Notes: a model not told the origin generated them from the letters alone. A DNA stretch of 16,789 nt from Acidobacteriota bacterium (GCA_011773795.1 WVWW01000202.1:15555-32343); one strand, 5' to 3'. Positions 7,701 to 14,812 are shown, counted from the first letter of the stretch. A program made the numbers and translations.

Positions 7701-10700
7701 ATCCGCATCGACAAGGCGACGGCCGACATCAACGGCGGTAGCGGCCACGTCGAGGGCACGATCCGCGGCCCCGACGGGCTCGAGCTGACGGGTAATTTCA
7801 AAGGCGTCCGATACCGTCTCGGTTTCGGCGTCACGACCCGGCTCGACGCCGGCCTCAACCTGAACTGGCCTCCGGACGGGCGCCGCTCGCTCACCGGCAC
7901 GGCCGTCGTCGACCGAGCCGTGCTGAACCGCGACCTCAACCTCGACCGCGAGATCCTGCGGGCGATCTTCGATCCGGAGCTGGACACGGGCACGAGCCGG
8001 CTGCTCGAGACGGTCGATATCGACTTCACGGTGCTGACCGACCAGGGACTGATCATCCGCAACAACCTTGCCGAGTTGCGCGCGGACTGGAGCCGTCTCG
8101 AGGTCCGCGGCACGCTGGCCGACCCGCTGTTGACCGGCACCGCCGATGTCGCGGCGGGCGGCCGTCTGCACCTGCTCGGGGAGACGCTGCGCATCGACGA
8201 GGCCTCGCTCTCCTGGAGCAGCTCGCCTCCCGGCGAGCCGACGATCTCGTTGCAGACGACGAGCTCGCGCGAGGACCCGACGATCGGCCAGTCGTGGCGC
8301 AGCGGCTGGTACTCCACCGACCTCGGTCCCGGGCAGGGCGGGACGCTGGGGTTCTGGGGCGCGCAGGTCAGCTCGACCGAGGGTTCGCTCGGGGCCAGCC
8401 TGGCCACGTACACGCAAGACCGGCTCTACGGATCGCTCGCACAGGTCCTCGACCGCACCGAGTTGAGCTACCAGCCGTTGCCGTTGTTCGGCGAGACCGA
8501 CACCGAAGCGCGCTTCACGCTCTTGCAGGATCTGACGAACAACCTGAGCTTCATCGCCTCGACCAACCCGCGGGAGGCCGAGGGCCAGACTTACATCCTC
8601 GACGTACACAATTTCCGTATCGCGCCGAGCCTGCGCGCGCAGGTCTTCACGGGTGACAACGAGACGCGCGGGATGACCCTGCAACAAACGTTGATCCTGG
8701 GCGGTCGCAAACGTACGGGCGACGATCCGGTCGTGCGGAACCGCATCCTCGACGTACCCGAGATCTCGGGTCGCCGTGACGTGAGACGAGCGATCGGCTT
8801 TCGCAAGGGGGACCCGTTTCCGACCGGTGCCGAGCTCGACGTCGAGGTCGACGTCGCGGACGCGCTGCGCCGCTCGGGCTATCCCGATGCCGTGATCGAC
8901 GTGCAAACCGTCGCGACGGACAGGAACCAGATCGATCTGGCCGTCCGCGTCGAGCCGGGCAGTCGCGTGGGCTTCCGGTTCGACGGCAGCGGCAAGCTGC
9001 CGCGCTCGGTCCGCTCGCGCATCAAGGCCAACTATCGCTCCGGTGACGAGGAAGACCGCTCGCTCAGCGAGATGCGGCGGCAGGCCGAGCGTGCGCTACG
9101 TGCGTCGGGTTGCCTCGAGCCATTGGCACGGATCACGGTCGTCGAGTCGATCGACGACGGGCGTCGGGGGATCGCGATCGACACGTCCTGCGCTCGCGAG
9201 GCCGAATTCGAAGCACCGTTGTTGATCGGCCTGCCCGAGGACATCGCCGAGTGGGCCGCCTCGGGATTCGCCTCCCCGCTATCCAGGATCGAGCTTGCCG
9301 CCGGATTGCTCGAGGCGGACGATCATCTCCTGCGAACGCTCGAGGCCGTCGGCTACCCCGACGCCCGCATCCTCGACCGGCGCATCTCCGCCGACGGCCG
9401 GCATCTCGAGCTGTGGATCGAGCCCGGTTTACGGCGCTACGTCGACAACATCCGTATCGAGGGCGCCGACGAGGAGACGAACGAACGCGCCAAAGGCCTG
9501 TTCGCCATACGTACGGGAGATCCGTTGCGCCGTGATTGGATCGCCGCTTCGGCACGGGCCCTCGAATCCGACCTGCGCGACCGGGGCTACGCCGAGGCCG
9601 TCGTTCGTCGCAACGTGGAAGAACACCCCGAGGATTCGACGCGGGTCGATGTGGTGTTCCGTGTCGAGGCGGGCCGCCCCTCCCGGGTGCAGCAGGTCAA
9701 GGTCGAGGGTTACGAGCACTCCAACGCGTCGTGGGTTTCCCGTAAGGCGGAGATCAATACCGGCACCGCGCTGCAACGCCAGGACATCGCGGAAGCTCGC
9801 GGCCGCCTCTACCGCAGCGGGGTGTTCGAGCGGATTCGCGTGACGACCGAGTCGCTCGAGGACGAAGAGTCGGAAGATCCGACGGTCCCGCGTCCGGTCG
9901 CCATCGGGTTCGAGCTCGATGAAGCTCCGCGCTATCAGCTGTCCTACGGTGGCCGCTGGGAAAGCGACGTGGGTCTGGGAGGGGTTATCGACCTGGTCAA
10001 CCGTCATTCGCTCGGTCGTGGCCATCGCACCGGTGTGCGCGCGATCCTCAACGATCAGGTCCGGAGCCTGCGGTTGTATCACGTGATCCCCGAGCCTGTG
10101 CCGCTCGAGCGCAGTAGTCTGGAGCTGTTCATCGAGGGCAAACGCGAGCGCATCGAGGATGTCCGTTCCGACGTCGTCGAGGCCTGGGCCCAGCTGACGT
10201 TCCCGTTGACCGATCGGATGCTGACCCGCGTCTACACGGCCGTCGGAGAACGTCAGATCTTGAGCGGGGTGCCGAGCAACGAGCTCGCGCTCGAGGAACG
10301 CGTGATCAGTCCGCGTTTCGGCTGGCAGCTGGCCTACACCACCGTCGAGCAGGGGCTGACGACGCAACGACGCAAGGGTTTCTTCTTCGGCCTGGACATC
10401 TCCGGATCGCACGCCAGCGTCGGCAGCGACCTCACCACGCTCGGCGTTTTTACACAATTCAAGGTGTTTGCGCCGTTCGGGCCGATCCGCACGGGCCGCT
10501 TTTCCTGGCACCAGTCCTACCGCGCGGGGTTGCTGAGCGCGCGCGAGCAACCCGTGCCATTCGTCGACCGGCTGCGTGCGGGTGGCGAGTTCTCGGTTCG
10601 GGGGTACCCGACGAACGGCATCGGTCCGCTCGACGCGATGGGTATACCGCAGGGCGGCGAGCTGCTCTTCGTCGCCAACCAGGAGCTTCACGCGCGTGTG

Positions 10701-10913
10701 TGGGATTCGCTGTTCGGCGTGCTGTTCTTCGACGCGGGCAACGTGTGGAGCTCGGCCGCCGACTACGAGTTCAACTTGTTCCGCTCCGTCGGTCTCGGCG
10801 CGCGCTACACGTCGCCGGTCGGTCCGCTGCGATTCGACATCGGGTTCCCGCTCGATCGGCGTGCCAGCGAGGACAGGTACCAGATCTACGTCGGCTTCGG
10901 CAGCGTCTTTTAG
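4704..10913 (+). CDS. Giant TamB-Omp85 (BamA/TamA) fusion, predicted trans-envelope protein
   Basis: This is a continuous 2069-residue protein. Residues 19-29 are arginine-rich and followed by one membrane segment (about 27-46), giving an inner-membrane anchor with the rest in the periplasm. About 50-1050 is repetitive beta-rich AsmA/TamB-like sequence with many GxLxLxGxLxxP-type strands. About 1050-1337 resembles the TamB C-terminal domain (DUF490). About 1344-1742 holds four or five POTRA-like units. About 1743-2069 is an Omp85 barrel with VRGY (1965-1968), FFDAGN (2009-2013) and a terminal aromatic beta-signal ending in Phe2069. TamB proteins are thought to carry phospholipid or assist outer-membrane protein assembly; TamA and BamA insert barrels. 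Here both parts are one chain. The start is a TTG at 4704 with no nearby Shine-Dalgarno. No ATG lies between the preceding TAG and the membrane segment, so translational coupling to the upstream gene is likely. Confidence 0.9.
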   Translation: MPPETNDTASEQPTPRPARRRRWHRRLFRLTLFLALGVVIVAAFLSTSTGRGWVFAFLAERIERDTGIRFEIAASRLAPLRGEFVLHDVRIQAADRDRPFLTAGEVAASFHWRRLFQRPVRLDRVLVRDVTADTTMFPAGRSGTADRERAPLPLRVDDLRWESGGVGPWKGGERYATWYERFEVTRIGGAGTLQLGILQVAESSGVLEVRHPDRPLIEADIDLAGSVGLDGTIRSATVSLLGDGWQGEADLSGMDARHLTIEGHLEARLGTLFPDLTSSGHANIDGRIGWAGERFVGEGDAVLSQLPAPLLEPLMAGPLVEIELAGKQFELEGHYELDLPLDRAVAAVDDEERVDLDFEAKLMRGRETLLRAKLTADSDGAGSHPVHLTWDATVLPAEADRCLTRGSVRLRAWDDAEDAILDRAAATAEFADVGAAAQRFGLLSERVDALRPVGALSFDLTASGPVDSLQLEGRMAWDRGAKPVLAASAVAADLSKGLELEGTVLETEPGHRRWRVRLMPGPEEGWAAARIESAHVSVRLPDPYGAGQQFATIHEALMPGNAQPAWVDLLLSADPKLGGELTLELEASGSLDRPQVDADFAWQPGTDETLDVVARGVVPTDAPQESELELVEAEARNLSLTRLAALLPNEWSERVVRGTADASLTASGPLLDPTAELLFHGRDLEIAGIPALERINTTLSLSPEEWSVNDLTATWMNPSFGVLQASGTAQPEMPIRRMQANVVQFGLPGSGHRAELQLDFRDGVMRVVRGSLTSKDTTVGTLTGAIPFSEELKIRPLATAAGSTTLEATNLDLGAIVPLFLDDDNTAEIAGKLSGTLEVDLRNVSGARGQARLEGFRFKLGEEQVDAVGPIDFRYGDAGFTLAPGRLLAASSAIAGTAPLDIGGHARLDESWRFGDPLIAMVGRMQASVDGNITAALIAPILGATGSGPVELHLRGSGPPADFSITGTMRGENARFLISDPYATRIENFDIRVSAVGDTIRIDKATADINGGSGHVEGTIRGPDGLELTGNFKGVRYRLGFGVTTRLDAGLNLNWPPDGRRSLTGTAVVDRAVLNRDLNLDREILRAIFDPELDTGTSRLLETVDIDFTVLTDQGLIIRNNLAELRADWSRLEVRGTLADPLLTGTADVAAGGRLHLLGETLRIDEASLSWSSSPPGEPTISLQTTSSREDPTIGQSWRSGWYSTDLGPGQGGTLGFWGAQVSSTEGSLGASLATYTQDRLYGSLAQVLDRTELSYQPLPLFGETDTEARFTLLQDLTNNLSFIASTNPREAEGQTYILDVHNFRIAPSLRAQVFTGDNETRGMTLQQTLILGGRKRTGDDPVVRNRILDVPEISGRRDVRRAIGFRKGDPFPTGAELDVEVDVADALRRSGYPDAVIDVQTVATDRNQIDLAVRVEPGSRVGFRFDGSGKLPRSVRSRIKANYRSGDEEDRSLSEMRRQAERALRASGCLEPLARITVVESIDDGRRGIAIDTSCAREAEFEAPLLIGLPEDIAEWAASGFASPLSRIELAAGLLEADDHLLRTLEAVGYPDARILDRRISADGRHLELWIEPGLRRYVDNIRIEGADEETNERAKGLFAIRTGDPLRRDWIAASARALESDLRDRGYAEAVVRRNVEEHPEDSTRVDVVFRVEAGRPSRVQQVKVEGYEHSNASWVSRKAEINTGTALQRQDIAEARGRLYRSGVFERIRVTTESLEDEESEDPTVPRPVAIGFELDEAPRYQLSYGGRWESDVGLGGVIDLVNRHSLGRGHRTGVRAILNDQVRSLRLYHVIPEPVPLERSSLELFIEGKRERIEDVRSDVVEAWAQLTFPLTDRMLTRVYTAVGERQILSGVPSNELALEERVISPRFGWQLAYTTVEQGLTTQRRKGFFFGLDISGSHASVGSDLTTLGVFTQFKVFAPFGPIRTGRFSWHQSYRAGLLSAREQPVPFVDRLRAGGEFSVRGYPTNGIGPLDAMGIPQGGELLFVANQELHARVWDSLFGVLFFDAGNVWSSAADYEFNLFRSVGLGARYTSPVGPLRFDIGFPLDRRASEDRYQIYVGFGSVF

Positions 10914-10922
10914 AACGGAAGC

Positions 10923-11534
10923 CTAGCCCCGCCAGGGTTCGATCAGGTCGTGCCGCACGCCGAGCAGCGAGAACACGCGCCCGGCGATGAAATCCGCCAG
11001 GTCCTCGAAGCTCTTCGGGGCGGTGTAGAAGGCCGGCATGGCGGGGCAGATGTGCGCGCCCGCGTTCGCGGCGCGGCTCATGTTGTCGATGTGGATGCGG
11101 TTGAGCGGTGTCTCACGCGGCACCAGGACGAGTCGCCGGTTCTCCTTGAGCGTGACGTCGGCGCAGCGCTCGATCAGGTTGGACGAGAAGCCGTTCGCGA
11201 TGCCCGACAGCGTCTTCATCGAGCAGGGGATCACGGCCATCCCGTCCCAGGACACCGAACCCGACGCGAGCGTGTCCCCGAGATCGTGGATCGAATGCTG
11301 GATCACCTCACCCGGACGTTCGGCGGGCGGGTAGCGCTCGTCGAGCCAGTTGCCGATCGACGTCGTCTTGAGGTTCAGCCCGCATTCTTCGATGAGCAAG
11401 CGCTTGCCGTAGTCACTCGCGACCAGGTGCATCTCGCACCCCATCTCGAGCCCGGCCTTGATCAGGCGGACGGCGTAGAGGGCACCGCTGGCACCGGTCA
11501 CCGCAACCACGAACCGTCTGGCTTCGGTCGTCAC
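10923..11534 (-). CDS. ubiX: UbiX-type flavin prenyltransferase (MqnM role likely)
   Basis: This 203-residue enzyme joins a dimethylallyl group to FMN to make prenylated FMN, the cofactor of UbiD-type decarboxylases. The FMN-binding motif VTGASGALYA is at the N-terminus. VIPCSMKTLSGIANG and the RRLVLVPRETPLNRIHIDNM region are the signature UbiX segments. I choose the GTG at 11534, because it is 1 nt after the prenyltransferase stop and has a GGAG 5 nt upstream (11543-11540). A longer frame reaching 11597 would overlap the upstream gene and adds sequence unlike UbiX. Position in a futalosine-pathway operon suggests it supplies the MqnL (UbiD-like) decarboxylase, whose gene is not in this window. 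Its end is only 9 nt from that of the convergent giant gene. Confidence 0.93.
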   Translation of the reverse strand: MTTEARRFVVAVTGASGALYAVRLIKAGLEMGCEMHLVASDYGKRLLIEECGLNLKTTSIGNWLDERYPPAERPGEVIQHSIHDLGDTLASGSVSWDGMAVIPCSMKTLSGIANGFSSNLIERCADVTLKENRRLVLVPRETPLNRIHIDNMSRAANAGAHICPAMPAFYTAPKSFEDLADFIAGRVFSLLGVRHDLIEPWRG

Positions 11535-11535
11535 G

Positions 11536-12414
11536 TCAGCTCCAATAGGCGCCGGCCAGCACCGCCGCCAGTACGTTGACCAAATAAAGTACCGCAATCA
11601 CGGCGTTGAGGTTGAAAAAGGCGACGCCTACGCGCGAGAGGTCCTGCGCGCCGACCAGGCGATGCTGCCAGGCCAGCAGCAATCCGATGGCCGCGACCCC
11701 GATCCAGTAAACCGGGTGCAGCTGCCCGCGCCAGCCGACCGCGACCAACAGCAGCCAGGCGCCGAGGTGGAAAACCCGCGCGGCGACGAGAGCCGCCGCG
11801 GGCCCGAAACGCGCCGGGAGCGAGTGGAGCCCGGCCTGGCGGTCGAACTCGGTGTCCTGGCAGGCGTAGATCACGTCGAACCCCGCGACCCACAGCAGGA
11901 CCGCGGCGCCGAGCAGCCAGGCAAGCAGGGCGAAGCCGCCGGCGACGGCGACCCAGCCACCGACCGGTGCCACGGCGAGCGCCAGACCGAGGAACAGGTG
12001 GCTCAACCAGGTGAAGCGTTTGGTCAACGAGTAGCCGAACACGATCGCCAGTGCGAGAAAGGACAGCCTGCCGCATAACGGGCTGAGGCGAAACGAGGCG
12101 AATACGAACAGTGCGCTGAGCGCGAGCGTCACCGTCCACGCGGCCGCCCGCGAGAGCCGCCCGGCGGGCAGTTCGCGATCGGCCGTGCGCGGGTTGTCCG
12201 CGTCCAACCCGTGATCGACGAGTCGGTTGAAGCCCATCGCGGCGTTGCGTGCCCCGAACATCGCGACGACAATCCAGCCCACCTGGGGCCACGTGATGCC
12301 GTGACCCGCGGCGGCGAGCACCGCGCCGGACAACGCGAACGGGAGCGCGAAAACGCTGTGCGCGAACTTTACCATCCGTGCCCACGTGCGCAGTGCCCGC
12401 CACGATCGCTTCAC
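11536..12414 (-). CDS. mqnP: UbiA-family polyprenyltransferase, MqnP type (menaquinone)
   Basis: This 292-residue integral membrane protein has about eight or nine hydrophobic helices and two aspartate-rich UbiA motifs: NRLVDHGLD (Asn63, Asp67, Asp71), extended by ADNPRTADRELPAG, and YACQDTEFD (Asp187, Asp191), followed by GLHSLPARFG. This combination is typical of the MqnP/UbiA-other subgroup. That subgroup is proposed to prenylate 1,4-dihydroxy-6-naphthoate in the futalosine menaquinone pathway at the inner membrane, using polyprenyl diphosphate and magnesium. The GTG start overlaps the end of mqnX by 4 nt (GTGA), indicating coupled translation, and ubiX starts 1 nt after its stop. A ubiquinone-type 4-hydroxybenzoate role is the main alternative, made less likely by the mqnX neighbour. 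Confidence 0.9.
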   Translation of the reverse strand: MKRSWRALRTWARMVKFAHSVFALPFALSGAVLAAAGHGITWPQVGWIVVAMFGARNAAMGFNRLVDHGLDADNPRTADRELPAGRLSRAAAWTVTLALSALFVFASFRLSPLCGRLSFLALAIVFGYSLTKRFTWLSHLFLGLALAVAPVGGWVAVAGGFALLAWLLGAAVLLWVAGFDVIYACQDTEFDRQAGLHSLPARFGPAAALVAARVFHLGAWLLLVAVGWRGQLHPVYWIGVAAIGLLLAWQHRLVGAQDLSRVGVAFFNLNAVIAVLYLVNVLAAVLAGAYWS

Positions 12415-13628
12415 GGTCGCGTCTCGTAGGGCGCGTCGTCCAGCGGGAAAACCTGTTGCGGGTTGGAGCAGAGGAACTCCAACGGGTCGCCCGTGGCCGC
12501 AAACGGAACGACCGTGAGCCTGGCGCTCTTGCCCGGCTCGATCGTGCCGAGCGTCTCCGTCAGGCCGAGCGCAGTGGCGCCGCCGAGTGTCGCGGCCGTG
12601 ACGATCTTCGCGGGATCGAGACCGGGGTGCGTGTCGCGGAGCGCGGCCATTTCGGCAAAAAGATCGAGGTCAGGGTTGCTGGCCAGCGAATCGGTTCCCA
12701 AGGCGAGGTTCGCGCCGGCATCGAGCAGGGCCGGCACGGGGGCGATCCCCACATCCAGGTAATGGTTGCTGCGCGGGCAAGTGACGACCGTTGCGCCGCT
12801 GCGGCCCAGTCGTTCGATCTCGTCGCCTGTGAGCTGGACCGCGTGCACGAGCAGTGCGTTCGGGCCGGGGATGCCCGCGGACTCGACGCGCTCGAGCGGA
12901 CGGCACCCCGCCGGCTCGAACCCCGGCGTGACGAACCCGCGCCGTTCGAACAGATCGCGGAACAGACCGCCGCCCGTGGCGAGGAACTCGACCTCCGCCG
13001 GGCTCTCCGCGAGATGCACCGAAAACGGCAGGCCCGCGCGTCGCGCATGAGCGGCCAGCACGCGCATCAGCGACAGCGAGACCGTGTAAGGCGTGTGCGG
13101 CACGATGCTCCAGCGCCAACCTTCCGGTGCGGGCCTCGCGTCGAGATGCTCGCGCGCGGTCTTGAAGCGTTGCGCCGACTCCCGATCGTCGATCGACAGC
13201 AGCTCGTGGAACAACACCCCCTCGAACGAACCGTCGTCCCAAACTTCCGCGATCCAGGTGTCGTTGCACACGTCGCCCGCCGCGACCGTGCCACGCGCCG
13301 CCATCGCGTCTCGCGCTTGCTCCGCGGCGCGGCGTGCGGTCTGCGGGTCCTCGTTCGCGCGCCGTTCGACCAGGCCCTCGATCCAGGTCGCGAAGTCTCC
13401 GCCCGGCGGCGGGTCCTGTCCCATGTAGGACAGCTCCAGATGCGTGTGGGCGTTCACCAGGCCGGGCAGGACGATCGCGTCGCCCAGATCCCTCCACTCC
13501 GTCTCCCCGCTGTCGAGCAACACCTCGCGCAGCGGCCCCACGGCGACGACGCGATCGTCGCGCAGGGCGACCGCTCCGGGGCCGGCGCCGGCCGGCGCCA
13601 ACAGCTGCGAGCAGCGATAGACGGGCAT
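12411..13628 (-). CDS. mqnX: Amidohydrolase, probable aminodeoxyfutalosine deaminase
   Basis: This 405-residue amidohydrolase belongs to the cytosine deaminase/TRZ-ATZ branch. Metal ligands are visible: HTH (His61, His63) after LPGLVNA, His205 in SVHLAES with the likely catalytic Glu208, His262 in LLVHAVQL, and Asp313 in LGTDSLASN. Such enzymes deaminate purine-like nucleosides using one divalent metal. Because the gene is coupled to MqnP- and UbiX-like genes, the best guess is conversion of 6-amino-6-deoxyfutalosine to futalosine (MqnX). This role has been shown for related amidohydrolases from Deinococcus and Nitratiruptor. S-adenosylhomocysteine or another adenosine deaminase activity is the alternative. 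It starts with ATG at 13628, without a clear Shine-Dalgarno but with TAGGCT 6 nt upstream, so the operon message may be leaderless. Confidence 0.85.
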   Translation of the reverse strand: MPVYRCSQLLAPAGAGPGAVALRDDRVVAVGPLREVLLDSGETEWRDLGDAIVLPGLVNAHTHLELSYMGQDPPPGGDFATWIEGLVERRANEDPQTARRAAEQARDAMAARGTVAAGDVCNDTWIAEVWDDGSFEGVLFHELLSIDDRESAQRFKTAREHLDARPAPEGWRWSIVPHTPYTVSLSLMRVLAAHARRAGLPFSVHLAESPAEVEFLATGGGLFRDLFERRGFVTPGFEPAGCRPLERVESAGIPGPNALLVHAVQLTGDEIERLGRSGATVVTCPRSNHYLDVGIAPVPALLDAGANLALGTDSLASNPDLDLFAEMAALRDTHPGLDPAKIVTAATLGGATALGLTETLGTIEPGKSARLTVVPFAATGDPLEFLCSNPQQVFPLDDAPYETRP

Positions 13629-13634
13629 CGGGCG

Positions 13635-13640
13635 AGCCTA
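13635..13640 (-). promoter_or_regulatory. Candidate -10 box of the mqnX-mqnP-ubiX operon (leaderless geometry)
   Basis: On the minus strand TAGGCT ends 6 nt before the mqnX ATG, which would put the transcription start at or next to the start codon. The match to TATAAT is only partial and no -35 is evident. The assignment rests mainly on the same spacing being seen before three other genes here. Confidence 0.4.
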
Positions 13641-13664
13641 CTACAGCGGGAAACGGCTCGCCCG

Positions 13665-13673
13665 TGCGATACT
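13665..13673 (+). promoter_or_regulatory. Candidate extended -10 promoter of the lipoprotein gene
   Basis: TGCGATACT is an extended -10 type element (TG, one base, then GATACT) in the gap between divergent mqnX and the exported-protein gene. Transcription would begin near 13680, giving a leader of about 28 nt that contains GACGGAG and GAGGAG ribosome-binding-site candidates. No convincing -35 is present. Confidence 0.4.
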
Positions 13674-13707
13674 CGGCCCGCCCGGTGTGCGACGGAGCGT
13701 GAGGAGC

Positions 13708-14106
13708 ATGCGCCGGTTGATCCTGATCCTGGGTCTTTCCTTGACGGTTGCAGCGGCCTGCCGCGCACCGGTCCGTGAGTACGCCTGTCGGACCGATCCG
13801 CAAACCGCAAGCGTCGACGTGCATGCCGTCTGGAGCTGCAACCGAGACGTCCTGCGGCGGATCGCGCGTGGGAAGGAATTCACCCTACGTGAGTTTCGAA
13901 TGGCCTCCGAATTCTTCGAAGAGCTGACGGGTCTACGGGTGGACTGGGACGGGACCTACGTCGGGATGGTGCCGGGTCGCGAGATCCGCCAGGATCTCGA
14001 GGATCTGGACGCGTGGTACGAGCTCAACAAGGACAAACTCACTTGGGACGCGGGTCTCGGGCGAATCGTCTACGAAGGGTTGGCCCCGGTCCGCGGAGGG
14101 AGCTAG
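13708..14106 (+). CDS. Small exported protein or lipoprotein, function unknown
   Basis: The 132-residue product begins with a basic, hydrophobic export signal ending in TVAAAC. Cys18 could be the lipidated cysteine, although the lipobox (AAAC) is weaker than the usual LxxC, so simple signal-peptidase cleavage is possible. Two more cysteines (27 and 44) follow in a short region ending in VWSCNRDVL. The rest is charged and probably helical or mixed, with no motif I recognise. The ATG at 13708 is preferred; GACGGAG lies 10 nt upstream, while a stronger GAGGAG is only 1 nt away. The TTG at 13717 and the GTG at 13687 are alternatives. It diverges from mqnX and lies 9 nt before another exported-protein gene, suggesting a two-gene unit. 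Confidence 0.75.
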   Translation: MRRLILILGLSLTVAAACRAPVREYACRTDPQTASVDVHAVWSCNRDVLRRIARGKEFTLREFRMASEFFEELTGLRVDWDGTYVGMVPGREIRQDLEDLDAWYELNKDKLTWDAGLGRIVYEGLAPVRGGS

Positions 14107-14109
14107 ATT
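14104..14109 (+). promoter_or_regulatory. Candidate leaderless -10 box overlapping a stop codon
   Basis: TAGATT ends exactly 6 nt before the ATG at 14116, and its first three bases are the stop codon of the preceding gene. TTGGCC (14080-14085) is a weak -35 at 18 bp. A GGAGGGAG Shine-Dalgarno-like run (14095-14102) lies 13 nt before the ATG, longer than ideal, so both start modes are possible. Confidence 0.35.
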
Positions 14110-14115
14110 GGATTC

Positions 14116-14796
14116 ATGGACCAAATGATCAAGAAAGCCATGACGTTCGCCCTCTTCGGGTTGTTGCTCACCGCGCTACCCGCCGCCGCCGGAGTCGAGG
14201 CCTACGAGGCGTTGGGCATCGACAAGGGCAAGGTCATCAGCGGAACGCAGGCCAGTGCGCAGGTGCTTCCAGGCGAGGAAAAACAACTCGTCTGTCTGGT
14301 GGCCTACTTCAGCGGCAAGGGCAAGAACGCGACGGTCAAGCTGCGGCTCGGGGTGCTGCAGGGTAACGAGAAGAGCTACACGATCGCCTGGGAACAGGAT
14401 TTCAGCTCCAAGTACGACGACGGCAAGGTCGGCGAGGGCAACCTGGAACTGCTCGATCTCGACCGTGACGGCCAGGCCGAGATCATCGTGACCTTCGATC
14501 TATTCTCCGACCCGCTGATCCGGCAGCGCTTCGGCGAGGTGATCGTGTGGGACGAGGGGCAGTTCAAGACTGCGTGGTCCGGGCCGTTCGAGTACGACGC
14601 GACGAAGGCCGTCCGGGACGTCCCGGTCGAACGCCGCGACCACTTCGTCCGCGAGCTCGATCTGATCAACACGCTGCGCACGCGCGGGGTGACGCTGTTC
14701 TTCAACAAGACGATGATCGCCGTCGCCGGAGAGCGCCTCGTCGAACCCAAGGTCGTCGAGGAGACTTTCCCGCTGCGCAAGCGGCTGAACTTCTGA
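14116..14796 (+). CDS. Exported protein with a calcium-loop-like motif, function unknown
   Basis: This 226-residue protein has a signal peptide (hydrophobic core FALFGLLLTALPAAA, probable cleavage near residue 25) and no further membrane segment, so it is likely periplasmic or secreted. The mature part looks beta-rich. LLDLDRDGQAEIIVTF (about residues 112-127) resembles the DxDxDG metal-binding loops of FG-GAP/VCBS-type propeller repeats, with Asp114, Asp116, Asp118 and Glu122 as candidate ligands. Only one such repeat is visible, so a full propeller is not supported. The C-terminal third is charged (RRDHFVRELDLINTLRTRG). No enzyme motif is recognised. It follows the small lipoprotein gene by 9 nt and precedes trmJ by 28 nt. 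A start at the in-frame ATG 14125 is possible. Confidence 0.78.
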   Translation: MDQMIKKAMTFALFGLLLTALPAAAGVEAYEALGIDKGKVISGTQASAQVLPGEEKQLVCLVAYFSGKGKNATVKLRLGVLQGNEKSYTIAWEQDFSSKYDDGKVGEGNLELLDLDRDGQAEIIVTFDLFSDPLIRQRFGEVIVWDEGQFKTAWSGPFEYDATKAVRDVPVERRDHFVRELDLINTLRTRGVTLFFNKTMIAVAGERLVEPKVVEETFPLRKRLNF

Positions 14797-14812
14797 TCGC
14801 GGCCGGCCGCGC

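Noticed and set aside
6807..8906. Long open frame (about 700 codons) on the minus strand inside the giant gene
   Set aside because: It is the complement of a well-supported coding frame and has shadow-type composition with no motif or ribosome-binding site.
11535..11597. Longer N-terminus for UbiX
   Set aside because: The added residues are unlike the family and overlap the prenyltransferase gene. The GTG at 11534 has GGAG and fits the 1-nt coupled junction.
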